From positions 310,001 through 374,000 of the forward strand of contig LUGG01000023.1 in NCBI GenBank assembly GCA_001683735.1: a stretch of 64,000 nucleotides of DNA. Reading direction: 5' to 3'. The stretch is from Grifola frondosa (Eukaryota > Basidiomycota > Agaricomycetes > Polyporales > Grifolaceae). The position numbers were made by a program, and so were the translations under genes. Position 1 is the first letter of the stretch. Each line of letters opens with the position of its first letter. Shown here piece after piece: positions 14,914-25,884 of this stretch. The notes below the pieces were generated by a model. The model worked only from the letters and a program-made list of their open reading frames with translations. It was not told where the DNA came from and ran no database searches.

Positions 14914-15563
14914 ATGGGTCCCCGTACCACACCACTGTACTTCGCCGGGACGGGCAGGTTGATGCGCGAGCAGCTCCGGGAGATCAAGGCGTCAGCGTCG
15001 GTAAGTTTGGGTTTGAGGTTCATGTCTCTGCTGCTGACGGCGTGATTATTCCAGAGTCTCCAAGAAACACAGTTGTCCAGGGCCTGCAAGGTGGCATTGA
15101 AAAGGCGCGAAAGGGGTGAGTTGCACGCAGAGCGGTGCAAGTCCGGCCGTGGACATGGAGAGGCTCGCACCTGGAAGAGCGGAGACTTCGTGTGTGGACG
15201 CGAGCTCGACGGAGATTCCGAAGGGAGTCACGGGCCCGAGAAGCAACACGAGGTCGATAGAGCCGTTGAGGACGGACAATGTGTAATGAGCGCTAGATAT
15301 GAGGTGTCGATACTCGACATTGCCCGGCCGGCTAAGACGAAGGGTACGTAGATATACATGCTGGAAGTAGCGCGCATATTGTTAACCTCTTCCAGGGACA
15401 GCAAAGGAATTCGAGGTGGTGGATACTGTTCAACGGGTGATTGCTTTGGACGACGAGGAATCGTATCTATTTCGAGGGTGACAACGAGTGGGAGACAATC
15501 GATTGGCATGGCGATTTTAACAAGCCGTCGTATGCAGCGGTGTTGGCGGGAATCCCGGATTAA
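14914..15563 (+). CDS. Unrecognised small protein, three exons, apparent frame break near the end
   Basis: Start MGPRTTPLYFAGTGRLMREQ at 14914, just downstream of a TATA box. An intron (about 15001-15054, GTAAGT donor) joins LREIKASAS to SLQETQLSRACKVALKRRER. Charged sequence follows, then YEVSILDIARPAKTKG. A second intron (about 15345-15395) leads to TAKEFEVVDTVQRVIALDDE. The frame then shifts near 15475 into EGDNEWETIDWHGDFNKPSY and stops at AAVLAGIPD (15563). The two-sided sense of this shift, plus clean splice sites, supports a real gene. I do not recognise the family. The hydrophilic, charged composition suggests a soluble protein. Confidence 0.45.
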
Positions 15564-15939
15564 GCGATTATTTGTTCAGTCGCCAGAGTGTCCACTATAT
15601 GCATGTACCAGTATGAGTTTTCCTTCTCAATTAGCGGACAGTTTCTGAAAACGACAATCTCTCAGGTTACGTCGACATCAGTCAAGATATCGTCCGCATT
15701 GAAGAGCCCAGATCGAAAGTTCCGTTTCATTAAAGTCTTGAGCTTGCCTTGAGATGATGAACTTAAATTTAATGAATAGTGAGGCGTCAGATGAACAGCT
15801 GAAATGGTCTGCTTCAGCTCTTGAATTGAAATAGAATACGTATTAGCACCCACGGAGTTTGTATTGTATTACACCGATAACAATATGCTTTGACTTCTTC
15901 GATCAAAGTGTCACCATGGTCCCATGGTCCCGTGGTCTG
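15564..15939. other. Intergenic, convergent genes
   Basis: 3' flanks of the two unknown genes, AT-richer than its surroundings. No feature recognised. Confidence 0.35.
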
Positions 15940-17162
15940 CAGCTATGCGCTCAGTCTCCGGGTCATATGTGATTGTCCCATGGGGATGTTGCTTGATCGC
16001 CACGGAGAACTGGGTGTAGCAAACATAGAAGGAACTTTATAGCGACCAGAAAATGAGCGCCGCGCAGCGGTGAAATACCTGGGACTTTCAACCCGTTCTT
16101 GACAGCCTGTCTGCGAGTTGACCTGAATCCAGGAACGAGAGTGTAACGACACTTTGAGCTGGGTTTGAATGAACAGGAACACCGCATAAAACTCACTTCC
16201 GCATTCTGCAAACTGCTAATCTGAGAAGACAGTATTTCAATTCGATTTACGTGATCCCACACCAGGCGTCTAGTGCCTGTGACGCCATGGGATCGTTAAG
16301 GGCGAATGCATGCTCCATACAGCAGGCACGCTATAGCAGACCGTGATCATCAGAACCAGGAAACTCACAGAAGGTTTTCATTCCCCAGAGATAGCGATAA
16401 CAAGCATAGCACCTTCTCAGCTGGTCTATTTGAACAGAAAGCCGGAGGCAGGCATCAGCAAAGCCCCGCCATGACCAGTTAAGTTCCCGCCGGAGATCTA
16501 GTGGCGTGTGAGCCGCAGATAGTAGCACCGAGACTAGAGCGAGCAGTGGGAGGATCTTGCGTTCAGATAAAGTGGCGAGGAATTGGATCTCTGAAGGAAG
16601 AGCGACCCAAGGACAGCAGCGTGGATGAACGAAGCAGCGGAGTCGTGTGTGTTGGGGCGGAGCACCAGAACCAGCGTAGCATGACCTGTAATGAGATCAA
16701 TCAGTCGGGCTTCTGCCCGCTCTCGGATAGTCTAGCAGGCTGCCCGCCAGATATCGTTCGCTGTAGCCTCGCGACGTCCAGGATGTCGAATGCGAGCTCG
16801 TCGTCGGGAGGTGACATGCAAGCGTAGCGCTCGGCGGGTGGCCACATAAGGTTTGGTTCACACGTGGACTCTTCTTTAAACCCCTTTGACCATCAGACCG
16901 TACGCCCGCTGCATTTACACAGCTCATTCTCGGCCAAATCTGTGAGTTAGCTCCCGCAGGCTCGGCGGGATTTGTAGTTGACGAATATCGTGAGCGTAGT
17001 AGGTTGAGCAAGCACACAAAGTTCTCGACTTGGAGAGGGAGGAGTGTCGGTGAGTTCTGAGCGGCGACGAGATCGGAAACCAGGATTTGAGTCGGAGTGA
17101 GCATCTCTCCAAATCTCCTCCACACTCTCCGCTGTGCTCTTCGCTCCCGCTATGTCTAACAT
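15940..17162 (-). CDS. Unrecognised protein with a hydrophobic segment (model approximate)
   Basis: Fragments on the minus strand read like protein across putative introns. The likely start at 17162 is MLDIAGAKSTAESVEEIWRD. Then come MWPPAERYACMSPPDDELAF, EIQFLATLSERKILPLLALV with VSVLLSAAHTPLDLRRELNW, and SWRGFADACLRLSVQIDQLR. Next are RRCYACYRYLWG and MEHAFALNDPMASQALDAW, then VWDHVNRIEILSSQISSLQN. Clean splice sites flank several of these, for example at about 16325-16365 and 16155-16200. At least two single-base frame slips are needed, one in a G run near 16265. One hydrophobic segment (ILPLLALVSVLLSA) could be a membrane helix. I cannot name the family, and the exact ends are uncertain. 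It is divergent from the C6 factor with only about 80 bases between starts. Confidence 0.35.
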
Positions 17163-17242
17163 AACATCTGCTATGTCACAAAGGCTCTTACAGAACAGTC
17201 GTCGGTCGGCCAACGTCGCCCGACATCAGCACACAACCTACA
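17163..17242. promoter_or_regulatory. Very short divergent promoter, unknown gene / C6 factor
   Basis: Only 80 bases lie between the putative minus-strand start and the C6 factor ATG. If the minus-strand model is right, both genes must be driven by elements lying in each other's leaders. Confidence 0.3.
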
Positions 17243-18472
17243 ATGGCCAGCGAACAATCCAAGTCATCATCTAGTCCCCAGGAGGGAGTGCAACCCCCTT
17301 CTGTAACACACTATCCTCCCCAGTACAACGGCCAATACCTCCCACCTCCCGGGGCGTTCCCGCCATACTACACCTATGCCTCTATCCAGGACGGTAGCCA
17401 TGATCCCAACGCACCCAACGGGGCTCCCCCTATCCCACAGTATGTAATGGCTGCATTCCCCCGCCGCCTCCAGGCATGGTGTATGCCTATCCAGCGCCGC
17501 ACCCTGGGCAAGGTGAGTGCTGAGTCATTGTCCATGCTTGGATGACTAACGCAACTGTAGCCTATCCCGCGTTCGCCGCCGGCCTGCCTCCGCCAGCCCC
17601 CACAGCTCGCCCGAAACGCAAGCAGGTGAAGATGGCTGTAAGTACACAAACGTTGTTCATCGGACTATGCGCTGACTTAGTGGCGGACAGTGCACGAACT
17701 GTGCGAGCGCGTGTAAACGGTGCGACGAGGCGCGGCCGTGCGAGCGCTGTATCAAGTACGGCATCTCGGACACATGCGTAGACGGTGTACGCAAGGAGAG
17801 GAAGAAGGGAATTAAGCGTGGGCCATACAAGCGTAAGAACAGGGCATCTGGTGGTGAGACCCCGTCTCCAGGTTAGCGTCGCGTGAGCTGATGTCGTCGT
17901 GCTCTTGCTTATGTCTCCACAGGCTTCTCTCCGCCAGGCGACGCCGAGCAACAGCCGCCTCCCGCGCCATACCCAATTCAGACTGAAGGCTACTATCCAT
18001 ACTTCTACCCTCCTCCTCCGCCTGGCTATGGTCCTCCCCCTCCAGCTCCGGATGGGCAAGCACACCCCGAGGGCGCGCCCAATGGTACCGCCCTCCCATT
18101 CCCCATCCGCCGTACTATCCCGTCCATCCAGCCGTATATGCTCCGTATGGTCCGTACCCTGGTGCAGCTCCCATTGGTTATCCTCCTCCTCCTGTCCCAA
18201 CTCCGGCGCCGGCGCAAAATGCGCCTCCAAGTTCTACTGCAAAAGCAGATCAGTCGCCTGCCGTGAACGTTGCAACAGGGGACGGCGCTTCGACGAAGAG
18301 CAAGAAAAGGGCCCGAGCCAAGAGTGGAGACGAGGGCACTCGAGCAAAGAAGGCAAAAGAGGCAAATGGCGACGTCGCCCTTGGGAAGGATCAGCGGCAG
18401 CTTGGGGGTCCTCCCGAACATGGGCCTGCATTTACCGGGTCGGAACCTCGGGCTCTAGTGGCAGCGGTTTAG
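17243..18472 (+). CDS. Zn2Cys6 (GAL4-type) transcription factor with proline/tyrosine-rich flanks
   Basis: Fungal C6 zinc cluster DNA-binding protein, expected in the nucleus. Start MASEQSKSSSSPQEGVQPPS at 17243. The N-terminus is Pro/Tyr-rich. The cluster has spacing CX2CX6CX5CX2CX8C: CTNC, then ASACKRC, DEARPC, ERC and IKYGISDTC. The basic linker KERKKGIKRGPYKRKNR follows. One intron splits the cluster just before its first cysteine (KMA|CTNC, about 17641-17690), another follows SPG (about 17873-17922). The C-terminal third is again Pro/Tyr-rich, then has a nuclear-localisation-like KSKKRARAKS. The end is EPRALVAAV. One-base frame slips occur in a C run near 17460 and near 18095; both restore a PPPPG/PPYYP-type reading. 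No fungal_trans middle domain is visible. Target genes unknown. Confidence 0.85.
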
Positions 18473-19697
18473 CCTCGCAGCATGGCGTTGTGTTTGTGGA
18501 TTGTGGACAATCATTGTGTGTCCTTTCGTGTTTCTTCAGGCGGTCGTGGTATTCGTTTCTCCCTCCCTCTTGTTCTGTACATAATAAACATGGAAAAAGC
18601 TCAAGAGTCAGTGTTAGGGTGAACGTCTCTGCTATGTTCTTTGGGCACCAATAGTATCTTGGCTGGGTCGTGTGGGCGGCCGCTTGGGTGCTATTGCTGG
18701 CCAAAAAGCTGCAGATTTGTTCGACAATATTGTGTGTACATGTGTACTTCTACTGTTTATAGAGAGTCGATGGCCAAGTATGGGGCCGATACATCGCCAC
18801 TACGCAGTCGGCATGCACGGCTCCATGTTGTCTGTTGACGTTCGCTTCCCTTCCTCCTCGGTTACTGCGCTCCTAAATAATATTGTTTCGAGTCGATACT
18901 ATGCCTTCCTCTTGTTCTTGGTTGCTATGTATTTGCCTGCATTTTTTCGTGGAAAATTAAACAAGATTATTTATTGTATGTGTTTGTGAAACTGAACTAT
19001 TGATTTTTTCGCGCCATTTGGTCTGAACAAATAAAGTGAGCATTAACTTATTTATTCCCAATATAAATCGACCCTCACTGTGAACAACTTTCCTCAGATG
19101 CAGGTGAAATATTAATGGTGGAAGAAGGATCGCGACACCTACTGGCTGGCACGGAATAGTAGCGTTCGCGTGCGGCATGGACCCAGGTAGGTTTCGTTCC
19201 GAACTTTCGCGGTATATGCCTTCGACATAAATGCATTTATCTCCCGCAAGAGATATCAATTAAATAAGTACTCCTTCCGCTGCGTCGACGGCAGGCACGC
19301 GGGGCCGGATTATGTTATAGTAGTATGCATTGCAATAGTAGCAACTTGAAGACATGCCTTATTTGGAAACTGCAGTGGTTAGGCGCTTATGCTTCCAAGT
19401 TCGAACATGAGCTTTTCCGACCGGGCATTGTGGAGCGCAACTTATTTCCCGAGCCTGATCATGCTCCTACCTGCCGTGGCTTGTACTCCCCGTGGTCTAT
19501 AAACAGCGACTTGAGTAATGTCGGGATATATGAACACTGACATCCGCGCGGAAGCGACAAAAACACTTGCATCCGCTCTTCCACTACACGGAATGAACAC
19601 TCTCCCATATATACAGTAAGATGCAATCGAGGAGCTCGGATCTGTCCCTACGTCGTCGGCTAGCTATTCCACGACTTAACTCACCCTCGCTTTGAGC
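18473..19697. other. Long intergenic region with TATA box before the DUF6534 gene
   Basis: About 1.2 kb. The left part is the 3' flank of the C6 factor, and AT-rich sequence follows. TATATAC at 19608-19613 stands about 90 bases before the DUF6534 ATG. No gene supported. Confidence 0.4.
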
Positions 19698-21940
19698 ATG
19701 CCGAAGTCGTCTGCAGACCCGGTAATTGTGGCCAATATTGTCGGTGCAATCTTGATTGGCGTCGAGTTTCAGGCATTGTACGTGTGCTGTAGTGATTCTT
19801 CACCCTCAGTTATGATCCTGACCCATACTGCAGATCATATGGAGTCGTGTGCGTTTTAGCATGGCAATACACTCACCGGTCCCAAGGAGATTCATGGTGG
19901 TTGAAGGGGCTGGTATGTGTGTTACTATTAATGGGCTATATCGCATTCTTACTAGCGTATATCAGATGTTCTTCGCATGGCATGTTTTATTCTTTAGACA
20001 AGATTACAGTTTGATGCTGATGCAATATGTAAACAAGGTGTATATGCACATTCAGTCTTTGCCTAACCTCGCATGCACTCTACTTCTTCACAGTCAAGAA
20101 TTTTGGGAACATGGAAGGCCTTGAAATTACCCCATGTTATATTTGCATTATACTTACATGTGGCCAAATCTGACACGACCCCGCAGGAGCATCAACGTGC
20201 GTATTGAACCCAGCCCTTATAGGACTCTATACTCTCTATGCTGATTCCTCGTACAGTTATTCATGGTTGTAAATGTGAGCTTCCCGTATGGTCTGTGAGC
20301 CAGAAGTTCTTCGGCTGACTTCAGCTTCCATTTACTAGGCGTCAGTAGTCTTCTTAGTGCGTCTGTACGTACGTTCGTCATTATTTTCTATCGACATTAA
20401 CTCTTCGTTCAGAGTGTTCATGTATCGTCTATGGAGATGTAAGCGTGGTCTACACATGGTTTCGGCGTCCTATTTTTGCTCAATGCATGTAGTTTGTAAG
20501 AATACGAATAGGATCGGGTTTGCGGTCATCACAGGGATGATTTTTACGGTGCGTCTGGTCTTGTCCATGATTCTGTATTGTCTCGCGGAGCTCACTGTTC
20601 TGGCTGTCGTAGGGGATTCTGTCTCTTACCGTTCTCAGTGAGCAGTTATATCATTGACCGTTGAAAAATCATCTTACGATGCCTACCTAGCGGGCTCCGC
20701 TGGTGAGCTGCTTTCACTGTCTTGTGTAAACTTCAGATGTTGAATTGAGGTCATAAAAGCTGTCTCTGCGCGATTGTACGCTGCATTATGTTCCGCATTC
20801 GTTGCTTTGATAACATGACTATTTTCAGATTCATCGCTAGTCATCAAAGACAGCGAATCAAGCGTATCAAGGTATGTCTTCATTTGCACGCTATAAGCAG
20901 GCTCTCTGAATTATGTGTAGTTGCTCCTTGAGATCATATTCTCTACGGGAGTGTCAGCAGACATCTTACTCACGGCCCTGCTCTGCGTGTTCCTGAATGG
21001 CTCGAGGTCAGGTCTTAAGAGGTACGCCAACGCCAACATCCGAGATCCCGTCACGACCCGCTTTTCGAATCAGTATCTCTATCACAGGACAGACTCAGCG
21101 ATCAACATATTGATATTGTACGCCATCGAGACAGGTGTGTTATTTTGGGTATGTCTGTTATTGAGTTGCTGCTCATCTGAACACACTGCCCAGGTCTGTT
21201 TCCTGGGTAAGTTGCTATCCCATGACACTCCATTTCCGACCGCTGAAACGTCGTGCACAGAATTATAGAGGGCGCAGGGATGGTCGCGGTAAGTCAACCC
21301 TTCTTGACAATCCAGAACCGTCCCGACGAGCGATTTGCAGTACTTTTCAAAGCCCCGCAGTTTCATATATGTCGTGTTCTACGTGCAGACCGCCAACCGT
21401 ACGTCTCACTCCGCTCTCCACCGGTCAACGAGCTAACGCACGGCGTGACGGCAGTGTACTTTATCTCCCTCCTCGCATCGCAAGTATCCCCGCACGTTTT
21501 TCTTACCGTTACTAATTCTCGCCTAGGCTGAACGCGCGCGCGCTCGTGCGCCGCTTTATCGAGTCCCCTATCACGGTCAACTTTACCGTGCTCAATGATG
21601 ACCCGCCGCACTCCGCGTCGTCCGCGTCGCCCACGCGCATCGGCACATCCGCATGCAGCGGCACGTCGACCATGCAGTTGCACGCGGACGAGGAGACGCT
21701 GCACACGAGGTTGGCGGGAGATATCAAGAAGGCGGGAATGCCTGAGCTGGAGGTGGTGGAAAAAGAGCTGCTCGGCGGGACGGGATTCCCGGGGATCATA
21801 CCGGTTTTGGTAGGTCGTTTTCGTTCTGACTGTCTTGCCCAAGAGGCTGACGTTTGGGGTAGGACTTGGAGGGCGGGAGCGCACCTGGGTACGCACGGGA
21901 CGTTATTGTGTACGACGAGGTTGTCGACGTTTGTAGCTGA
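19698..21940 (+). CDS. DUF6534-family seven-helix membrane protein
   Basis: Basidiomycete membrane protein of unknown function with a receptor-like seven-helix layout. The start MPKSSADPVIVANIVGAILI at 19698 opens directly into helix 1. Later exons give YGVVCVLAWQYTHRSQGDSW, SHALYFFTVKNFGNMEGLEI, ASVVFLVRL, VFMYRLWR and IIFSTGVSADILLTALLCVF. The family core is TDSAINILILYAIETG, then YFISLLASLNARALVRRF. The cytoplasmic tail is Ser-rich and ends ARDVIVYDEVVDVCS at 21938-21940. Nine or more introns are present. One, about 21479-21528, has a GC-AG boundary (GCAAGT donor), needed to read LLAS|LNAR. Exon borders between 19920 and 20330 and between 20600 and 20900 are not resolved. DUF6534 is the family name I associate with the TDSxINxLILYAIxTG and LYxNSLLAxLNAR motifs. 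Confidence 0.75.
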
Positions 21941-22748
21941 CTCGAAGAACATGGATCAGTGATGCATACGAACAGAGCCCAGAGGTCTAAAGGATTAACC
22001 ACTATCACACTCGCATTGATTCACCAGGCAGCTGCAACGCAGTTCGAGCTCAAAGTGTATGAACATGCTCACGTGCTCAGCCAAGTGCAGGGTGAGAATA
22101 AGACGATGAGATTTAAGATAGAAATGCGACAGATAAAAAACATGCTCTCGTATAGCAACACCACGCCGCTATGGCCATCAGTTATGACACGCAGATGGCC
22201 CGTAAAGCGAGATTTTTCGGTCACAGGTATGCCTCGGGGGCTCCTGCACCGCCATGGCTGCGGACAAGTGGAACTTGGGGAGGTCTCCGGGGTGCGAAGG
22301 CGAAGATGATAAGAGATACACCTTGAAGTCCCACAGGAGAATTTTGGTTAACAATGATTGCGTATAATGCTCGAATACATCTGGAGAAAACGGTGTGTTG
22401 GCATCTCTGCATTCTGGGTTATGCAAGGGGTGTAGGTGTGACATGTGACGGGCCGTTACGATTGTGACTAAATAATATAAATATTTGAGAAAAATGTGTC
22501 GGTGGTTGCCGAAGCACGCCCGGTTAAATTAACGGGTGCGGTGTGCGCAGCAGCGGGGGAACGCGGAGGCTCTGTCGAGATCTGGGTGGGAGGACGCCAC
22601 AGTTGCACCAAAGTGCTACGCCATGTCTTACTTACTGAGATGACGCGCCGCGTTCCACACACGTTCTCCTAGGCCAAGCCTTTCTCTTCCAAACTTAAAC
22701 TACATACCACTTCCCGTCCACGTCTCCCTCCCTTACTACTCGTCATCA
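21941..22748. other. Intergenic, promoter of the AEC transporter
   Basis: About 800 bases between two rightward genes. Nothing coding recognised; pyrimidine-rich sequence lies just before the next ATG. Confidence 0.4.
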
Positions 22749-25204
22749 ATGCTGGACGCGCCGATAGTACCGCTGCTCAAGGTCGTTTTCGAAGTGCGTG
22801 CAAGAATTGTCCTTACAGTCTGAGTCGCATTGACACATTTGCGTTCAGTCTATTCTTGAAGTCTTCTTGCTTTGTATAGCGGGTTACTTTCTTGCGAGAA
22901 GGGGTGTGCTTGACAAAGTTACACAAAAGGTATGTTCTACTCCACTAGTGTCCATGGAAGACTGGGAGGGTGATAGCGACTTGTGCGATACGAGCCGGAG
23001 CTTGCGTCCGGCGTGGAATCAGCTTGCTGTGGATGCGGACTTTTTTGCAATGCCCTGTTCTTACTTCCCCGTGGTTTGCCGGTGCAGAGAAGATACATCT
23101 CCTGTATCCTGCAAAGGAAGGCTCGGAGATGTGTGGCTAGTGCAGGCATTACATATCAGTGGGGCGGGTTGGCATGCCCAGTCGATCGCAAGAAGATACG
23201 CAGTCCATCCTCGTATGATTTGGCGTAGAAACGGACGCGTGTTGGGTTGTGGATTTACCTTCATATCGCTCACTCCTATTGGATGATTCGACGCCGGGCC
23301 ATTGTTACTGAGAGCCTTCGGATGGTACATAGTGTGCCATCCAGAGACCTCTTTTGCTTTGAGTTAATCTTGGCGGCATTTGTGCCACAATTTACGTCGT
23401 AGAAAACACCATATTGGCCACATCGCTGATCACCATCTTAACATCCAGAAACTCAATCGCCTCAATGTCTCAATCTTCACGCCCGCACTTCTCTTTTCAA
23501 AAGTCGCATTCTTTCTCTCTCCAGGTAAATATATCCGCATCTGATCTAGTTGCCAAATGGCTCACGTTTGCCCTCAGCGAAGCTCCGAGAGCTATGGATT
23601 ATACCTATTTTCTTCGTGGTCACTACTGTTGTTTCCATGATCGTAGCGTACCTGATAAGTTTGCTGTTTCGGCTGCAGCGGTCACAGAGGTGCGTCGGGT
23701 ATCTTATGTGCACCAGAGGTCAGTGTTTCAACGCGCTGTACTGCAGGAGTTTTGCTGTGGCCTCATCAATGTTCATGAACTCGAACTCGCTTCCCATCGC
23801 GCTCATGCAGAGTCTCGTCGTGACTGTCCCTGGTCTCAAGTGGGGAGATGATGATAGCGAGAACGCAATGGTCGGTAGGGCACTCACGTATCTCGTTCTT
23901 TACTCGACTCTTGGTATGGTGGTAAGTGTGGCACATTGGGTTCCTTTTTGGTTGTATGCTAAACCGGATTAGGTTCGTTGGAGCTACGGTGTACGCCTTC
24001 TATCACAAGCCGATCCAGAGCACACGGGGCACGTAGAGGACGGGCGTTCGGGCCCCTTACTGGAAAGGGATGAGACCGCCTTTCCTCCTTCACCTGAAGA
24101 ACAGCGAATTCTACGCCATGAGTCATCCACCCTCTCTGTAAGGTCTGCTGGGTCTTCGGGCTCTGATGACTCCAAGACCGTAGCGCACGGCCGCGAGAAC
24201 CCCGGCATTGTGGTTGAGGAGGTCGATGGCGTAGATCCGGGCAAGTCGTTCTACACAATCTCCAACCCTACGTCACACGCCGCCATATCTGGGTCGTCGA
24301 CCGAGTTCGAGGACAACTTCGACGACGACGACGGGGACGAAATCCCGCAGCGGCGCGAGGTTCCCGAGCCGACGTCCTCGCAATGGGAGTCACGCATGCG
24401 CCGCCTGAAGCACCGGTTCATCGTGTTTTGGCACACCGTGCGCGAATTCATGACCGTCCCGCTGTGGGCCGCGCTCGCATCGCTCGTCGTCGCGTGCGTG
24501 CAACCGCTGCAGCACGCGCTAGACGAGCACCTGCCCCCGGTGAAGGGCGCACTTGCAAGCGCGGGCAACTGTTCGATCCCTGTGACGCTCGTCGTGCTCG
24601 GCGCGTACTTCTACACACCGCCGGACCCCGAGGAGGAGCGCGAGCGCGCGCAGGGGCGCTTGCCGCGGCGTAGGAGTGCGAGCACGATGTCGCGACTGTC
24701 GCTGTTCGAGAACGTGAAGGACGTGTTCGGCATGAAGCGGAGGGGGCGTGCAGTGGGGAAGAAGCCCGATATGCGGCCTGGGGAGACGCGGACAGTGGTG
24801 GTAGCGGTGCTCTCGAGGATGATCGTGACGCCACTGCTGTTGCTGCCGCTATTGGCGCTGTCGACGCGGTTCGACTTGCAGGAGGTGTTTGACGAGTGCG
24901 TAGTATTTGATGTTAATGATTTGGCAGGATAGCTGATGCGTGTGCAGCCCGGTGTTCGTGGTGTCGAACGTGTTGCTGATCACATCACCCCCGGCACTGA
25001 CTCTCGCGCAGGTGCGTAGCATACGCCGTGTGTTTCATTTCGTTCAGCTAATGGTGCAATCCGTTTCTACAGATCACTCAAGCGGCTTCGGGGGATGCGT
25101 TCGAGCGGCTCATCAGCCGGACGATATTCTGGTCGTATTGTGTCGTGACGCCGCCGTCAACAATCCTGTTTGTCGTCATCGGCCTGGTGCTCTCCAAGCT
25201 GTGA
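22749..25204 (+). CDS. Auxin efflux carrier (AEC/PIN-like) family membrane transporter
   Basis: Fungal member of the AEC family, related to yeast Ecm3-type proteins; substrate not known. Start MLDAPIVPLLKVVFE at 22749, then SILEVFLLCIAGYFLARRGV. After an unusually long intron (22930-23448, 519 nt) the conserved KLNRLNVSIFTPALLFSKVA follows. Then LRELWIIPIFFVVTTVVSMI and SFAVASSMFMNSNSLPIALM. A long acidic hydrophilic loop (about residues 190-330) separates the two helix bundles. The second bundle begins FMTVPLWAALASLVVACVQP and includes SIPVTLVVLGAYFYTPPDPE. It ends ILFVVIGLVLSKL at 25204. Helix-loop-helix layout and length fit the family. No frame break seen in more than 1.8 kb of coding sequence. 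Confidence 0.88.
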
Positions 25205-25884
25205 TGCGTTGTTCTTCCTGGGTTTGGTGCTGCTCGGGGATTTCTAGTACTGCTGGGAATTTTGTTGTACTAATATCATGACGCTATAGATGCCGTAGGG
25301 CAAGTTTTTGCATATTTTAGTGTTGTTATAACTGAATTTGGTAGCTTTCGGCATGTGGTTGCGTACATCGCCGGTGAATATAGGTACTTGCTTGCAATAT
25401 CAAAGTTTGTTCAGAGCATGCGGAGTTCTCCGGATACCCGCACTGGATCGCACAGCGCGTTCATTGCTCACGCAAAGACAGTACTATGATGCAATGATAC
25501 GTAGACCTTAGAAACATGGAAACTCATTCAATATCTCCTGCTGCTGCTCGTGCGCAATAAGCAACAACCTAGCACTTTTGTTGTACTAGCCTGAAATATA
25601 ACTCATGTTAAATGCACACCTGCAGCTGTACATGCCGGCGCATGATGCTGATGCTCGTATCAGAAAATGCGTACGCAGCGTGTGCGCACTGCGCCGCAGC
25701 ACGGCTGGAACGCGTCATAGAAGCACGTGATACGCCAATCATATATGTCCAGAATGGAGATGTAGATCAGTCAACGCCGCCTTCACTTTATACCACCATC
25801 TTGCGAAACCCGTATACACATTCTGCTTTCTCGAACAAGGTTTCTTCGATTCATCCGGGTTTCGAACAAAGAGTTACGGGACGG
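25205..25884. other. Intergenic, promoter of the LRR gene
   Basis: About 680 bases between two rightward genes. An open frame across 25612-26091 overlaps the next gene's first exon but has no motif upstream of 25885. Confidence 0.35.

Noticed and set aside
22930..23286. Open frame inside the long AEC intron
   Set aside because: It interrupts conserved protein (DKVTQK / KLNRLNVSIF), has no motif and is best explained as intron.
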